Of a DNA stretch of 64,000 bases, positions 61,401 through 64,000 are shown piece by piece. The DNA is from Spinellus fusiger (Eukaryota; Mucoromycota; Mucoromycetes; Mucorales; Phycomycetaceae): assembly GCA_025094145.1 (NCBI GenBank), contig JALLLS010000068.1, forward strand, positions 124,001 through 188,000, written 5' to 3'. Position 1 is the stretch's first letter. Each line of letters begins with the position of its first letter. The notes under the pieces were generated by a model. That model was given only the letters and a program-made list of their open reading frames with translations, searched no databases and was not told where the DNA came from. The position numbers and the translations under genes are program-made.

Positions 61401-61859
61401 CGTGAATGCACTGAAAGTGGAAGCAAAAAAAAAAGAGAGAGAGCGGCGGTTGTACGATACTGCCCACAATAATATAAAAAAAATTTGATTCCGAACAAAT
61501 GATATGCACGTCACAGAAAGGACTGCACGTGACTTTCTTATTTTCTCGGGTAGTGATGGTTTTAAGCCCCTTTTTCTGGAGGTCTATTGATGATGATTAT
61601 TTATTAAATGGTGGTTGCCTAGTGACGCCTTCCCTAGCAACCCATCCAAAGTGAGACATTCCTTTATAGGACAAATACAAAAATAGACATCACAGGTGAT
61701 ACACATTCCATCCATTGATTTGGTTGCCAAGTCATCTCTGTGAAGCTAAGAGGGAAGAGGGAAAGAGAGAAGATTGTGACTGCTAGAACGACCCCACTTT
61801 ATTCTTGTGTTTGTCGGAGAATAAAATATAGGGGCGGTGTTTGAATATCTTTCTCTGGT
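61401..61859. other. Intergenic, eS19 promoter and AIP1 3' side
   Basis: Pyrimidine-rich on the eS19 sense strand just upstream of its ATG (CTCTCTCTTTTTTTTTT), as is common for ribosomal protein genes. No gene seen. Confidence 0.5.
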
Positions 61860-63970
61860 TTACTCTGGCTTAGTGATTTGCCATACACGAACAGCAGCGT
61901 CCTGACCCACACTCACTATGCCACTGTCATTTGTACGGAGAAAGGCGACACTGTTGACAGCATCTACGTGGGCATTCTTAATCGCCACCTTTCTAAGGGG
62001 TTTTTCTCGGTTCCAGACATAGATATGGGTGTCGATGCCACCACTCACTAAAAAGACACCGCACTCTGACCAGCCAAGACAAGTAATGCGGCCAGAGTGG
62101 AAGACCCATGATTGGATTGTGGGTTTGGCTGTTTCCAAATCATAGACATAGATCTTTCCTACACTGTCACCCACAGCCACCAGAGGAAGTGTGGGGTGAG
62201 CAGCTAATGCCGTGATAGTGCCGAGATTGTTGGCTAATTCACTGACAGGTGAAAAGTCCGCAAGTTCATAGACACGGGCCTTGTTATCCTATAGAGAATG
62301 TCTTGTATCTGAGCAAAACAAGACCTTTTATTTGTTCTATAGAACTTACCCCTCCGCCAGCAATCAGATATTTACCACTGGCATCGATGGTCACAGCACA
62401 AGGAGAATAATCAAGATCCTCCTTTTGATACAACTTGTTCAAGTCACTATCATAGACATGGATACTCTCTGAGGTGGCTACAACAGTGGTTTTATCATTG
62501 GAAGCAGCAATAGAACGAGGCAAACCCCCTATGGACACTGCCTTATTGCTGTGATAGTATAATACATCCATTCATTCATTCATTTATAGACAGATCAATA
62601 GACACAATAAACAACCTCTTCTTCATAGCAAACACACCCCATCATGGACTTGCCTGTAGGTTTTGCTTTCTGCATTGGCCACTCTGAGCATATCATCCAT
62701 GCCCGTAGAAAGCAGTGCAGTGTCTTTCATCAACAAGGAGGTGATTTGATTAGCATGGCCTTCTCCTGCTAATGGCACAGCGACTGTTGCTGAGGCCTCT
62801 GCTCCATAATCCCATGCACACACACGACCATCGTAAGAACCAGTGAATAGAGTGTCGTTGGAAGACACACTCAGAGCCGTGATGGCCTTGCTGTGCCCCT
62901 CCACTTTGCGTGACACACCACCACTGTTTCTATCAAGATAATTGATCTCTCCAGACAAGGAAGTACTCAACAACCACTCTCCTTGCCACAGACTGCCCAC
63001 TTGTTGGTGCTCTACTGCCTTTGAATCTCCACCAATATCAAAAGTACTGGAGATGGATGTGAGATGTCCATTCTTTTCTGTTTCTCTCTTACTTGATGAC
63101 TCTGTTGGCAGCAATGTCCCACAGCTTGACAGTACAGTCAGCAGAACTTGTCAACACTTGGTGGCTATCAGGAGACCATGAAAGAGAAAAGATACTGCCA
63201 GAGTGGGCCTCTTCCTGGGTAAACTCATGGACCAATTCTCCTGTTTGGCCTTCATACAAAAAGATCTAGACAGCATCTGTCAGTTTTCTTTCTTCTATAC
63301 ACATGCCCATGCACTTATCGTTTGGATTACCCTTCCATCAGCACCAGCACTGGCAAAGTGAGCACCATCAGGAGAGAACTGGACAGCATGCACGAATCGA
63401 GTGTGATCTTTAATGGTCTTGGCATACTTGTAAGGAACACCGTTGTAAAGAGTGACAGTGGCATCATCAGAGGCAGTGACAGCACGGAATGGACGCTGTT
63501 GACGAATGCTGACACTGTTGATCACTTTGGAGTGTCCAGTGATTTCTCCAGTAGAAGACAAGGTATCAAATGAAAACGCGTGTCCAAATCTTGGTGTTAT
63601 TTCATCAACAATGAGTTCAATCCATCCACTATCTATATACATATAAATAAACAGTGCCTTACTTGTCTTTGCCTTCTCCCACAGCAATCAGACGTTTGCT
63701 CTCTGAATCCCAAGCAATGTCACTGATCTTGCCAGAAATAGGTCTTATTTCGTTCTTCAAGAGATGTTCCTCATTGACAGTATCCCAAATACGGACATTA
63801 CCGTGGATATCTTATAATATTCTTTGAGCATGCCATGGACATCATCAAATGCTTATTATTATTATTAGTGGCAGTCTACCTCCAGAAGCAACATAATAAC
63901 CACTGGGACTGTAGCGTGCCACTGTTGTTTGAGCACTATGGCCCACATATTCAGTAGCTAAAGAAGGATT
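61860..63970 (-). CDS. AIP1: AIP1 (WDR1), actin-interacting WD40 protein, 5' end outside
   Basis: Several exons on the minus strand from 63970 to the stop at 61860. The first exon(s) lie beyond the window: at 63970 an acceptor joins in mid-protein. WD repeats include YVGHSAQTTVARYSPSGYYV, ITGHSKVINSVSIR, TRFVHAVQFSPDGAHFASAG, SIFSLSWSPDSHQVLTSSAD, and the end VSVGQDAAVRVWQITKP. The order and the GHAFSFDT, RPFRAVTASDD segments match AIP1, a double seven-bladed propeller that works with cofilin to disassemble actin filaments in the cytosol. No breaks seen. Confidence 0.93.
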
Positions 63971-64000
63971 CTATTGAGAAAAAGAAAAAGAGAGCAATGG

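Overview
The window reads as nuclear DNA of an early-diverging filamentous fungus, most likely Mucoromycota. It is AT-rich, its genes carry many short (about 45-100 nt) GT-AG introns, and it contains clear eukaryotic housekeeping genes: SEC63, calcineurin A, ribosomal protein eS19, AIP1, the splicing factor ESS-2/DGCR14 and an ER disulfide isomerase ending in HDEL. It also holds Tc1-type transposons, a LINE 3' end, a TnpB/Fanzor-like remnant and PD-(D/E)XK-like proteins of a kind I associate with Mucoromycota. The assignment is an inference from gene content; I see no rRNA or tRNA.

Layout. 1-20,555 is a giant inverted repeat (IR1): arms 1-8,829 and 11,732-20,555, nearly identical, around a 2.9-kb spacer made of transposon debris (a Tc1 element, a LINE 3' end and the start of another Tc1). 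Each arm carries an intact four-exon glutathione S-transferase-like gene, a short tandem-repeat block and a Tc1 copy. 20,556-36,109 is ordinary gene space mixed with transposon remnants: a PDI-like gene, a small secreted Kre9/Knh1-like gene, calcineurin A, a secreted Gly/Ala/Ser-repeat protein and a decayed Fanzor-like 3' end. SEC63 follows at 36,110-38,606.

38,740-53,390 is a second giant inverted repeat (IR2): arms 38,740-44,211 and 47,975-53,390 around a 3.76-kb spacer. It sits exactly between the convergent genes SEC63 and ESS-2. The spacer holds an intact 503-codon gene with a PD-(D/E)XK-like signature beside a Tc1 element. Each arm holds a broken gene of what looks like a second PD-(D/E)XK-like family, and an internally deleted Tc1.

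53,453-63,970 is dense ordinary gene space: ESS-2, a Ser/Met/Gln-repeat protein of unknown function, a small unknown gene, a STE20-like kinase, eS19 and AIP1, which runs off the right edge. The housekeeping genes are unrelated in pathway (ER import and folding, calcium signalling, splicing, translation, actin turnover). The unusual part of the window is the pair of multi-kilobase palindromes, both with transposon-filled spacers and both with inner breakpoints next to coding sequence.
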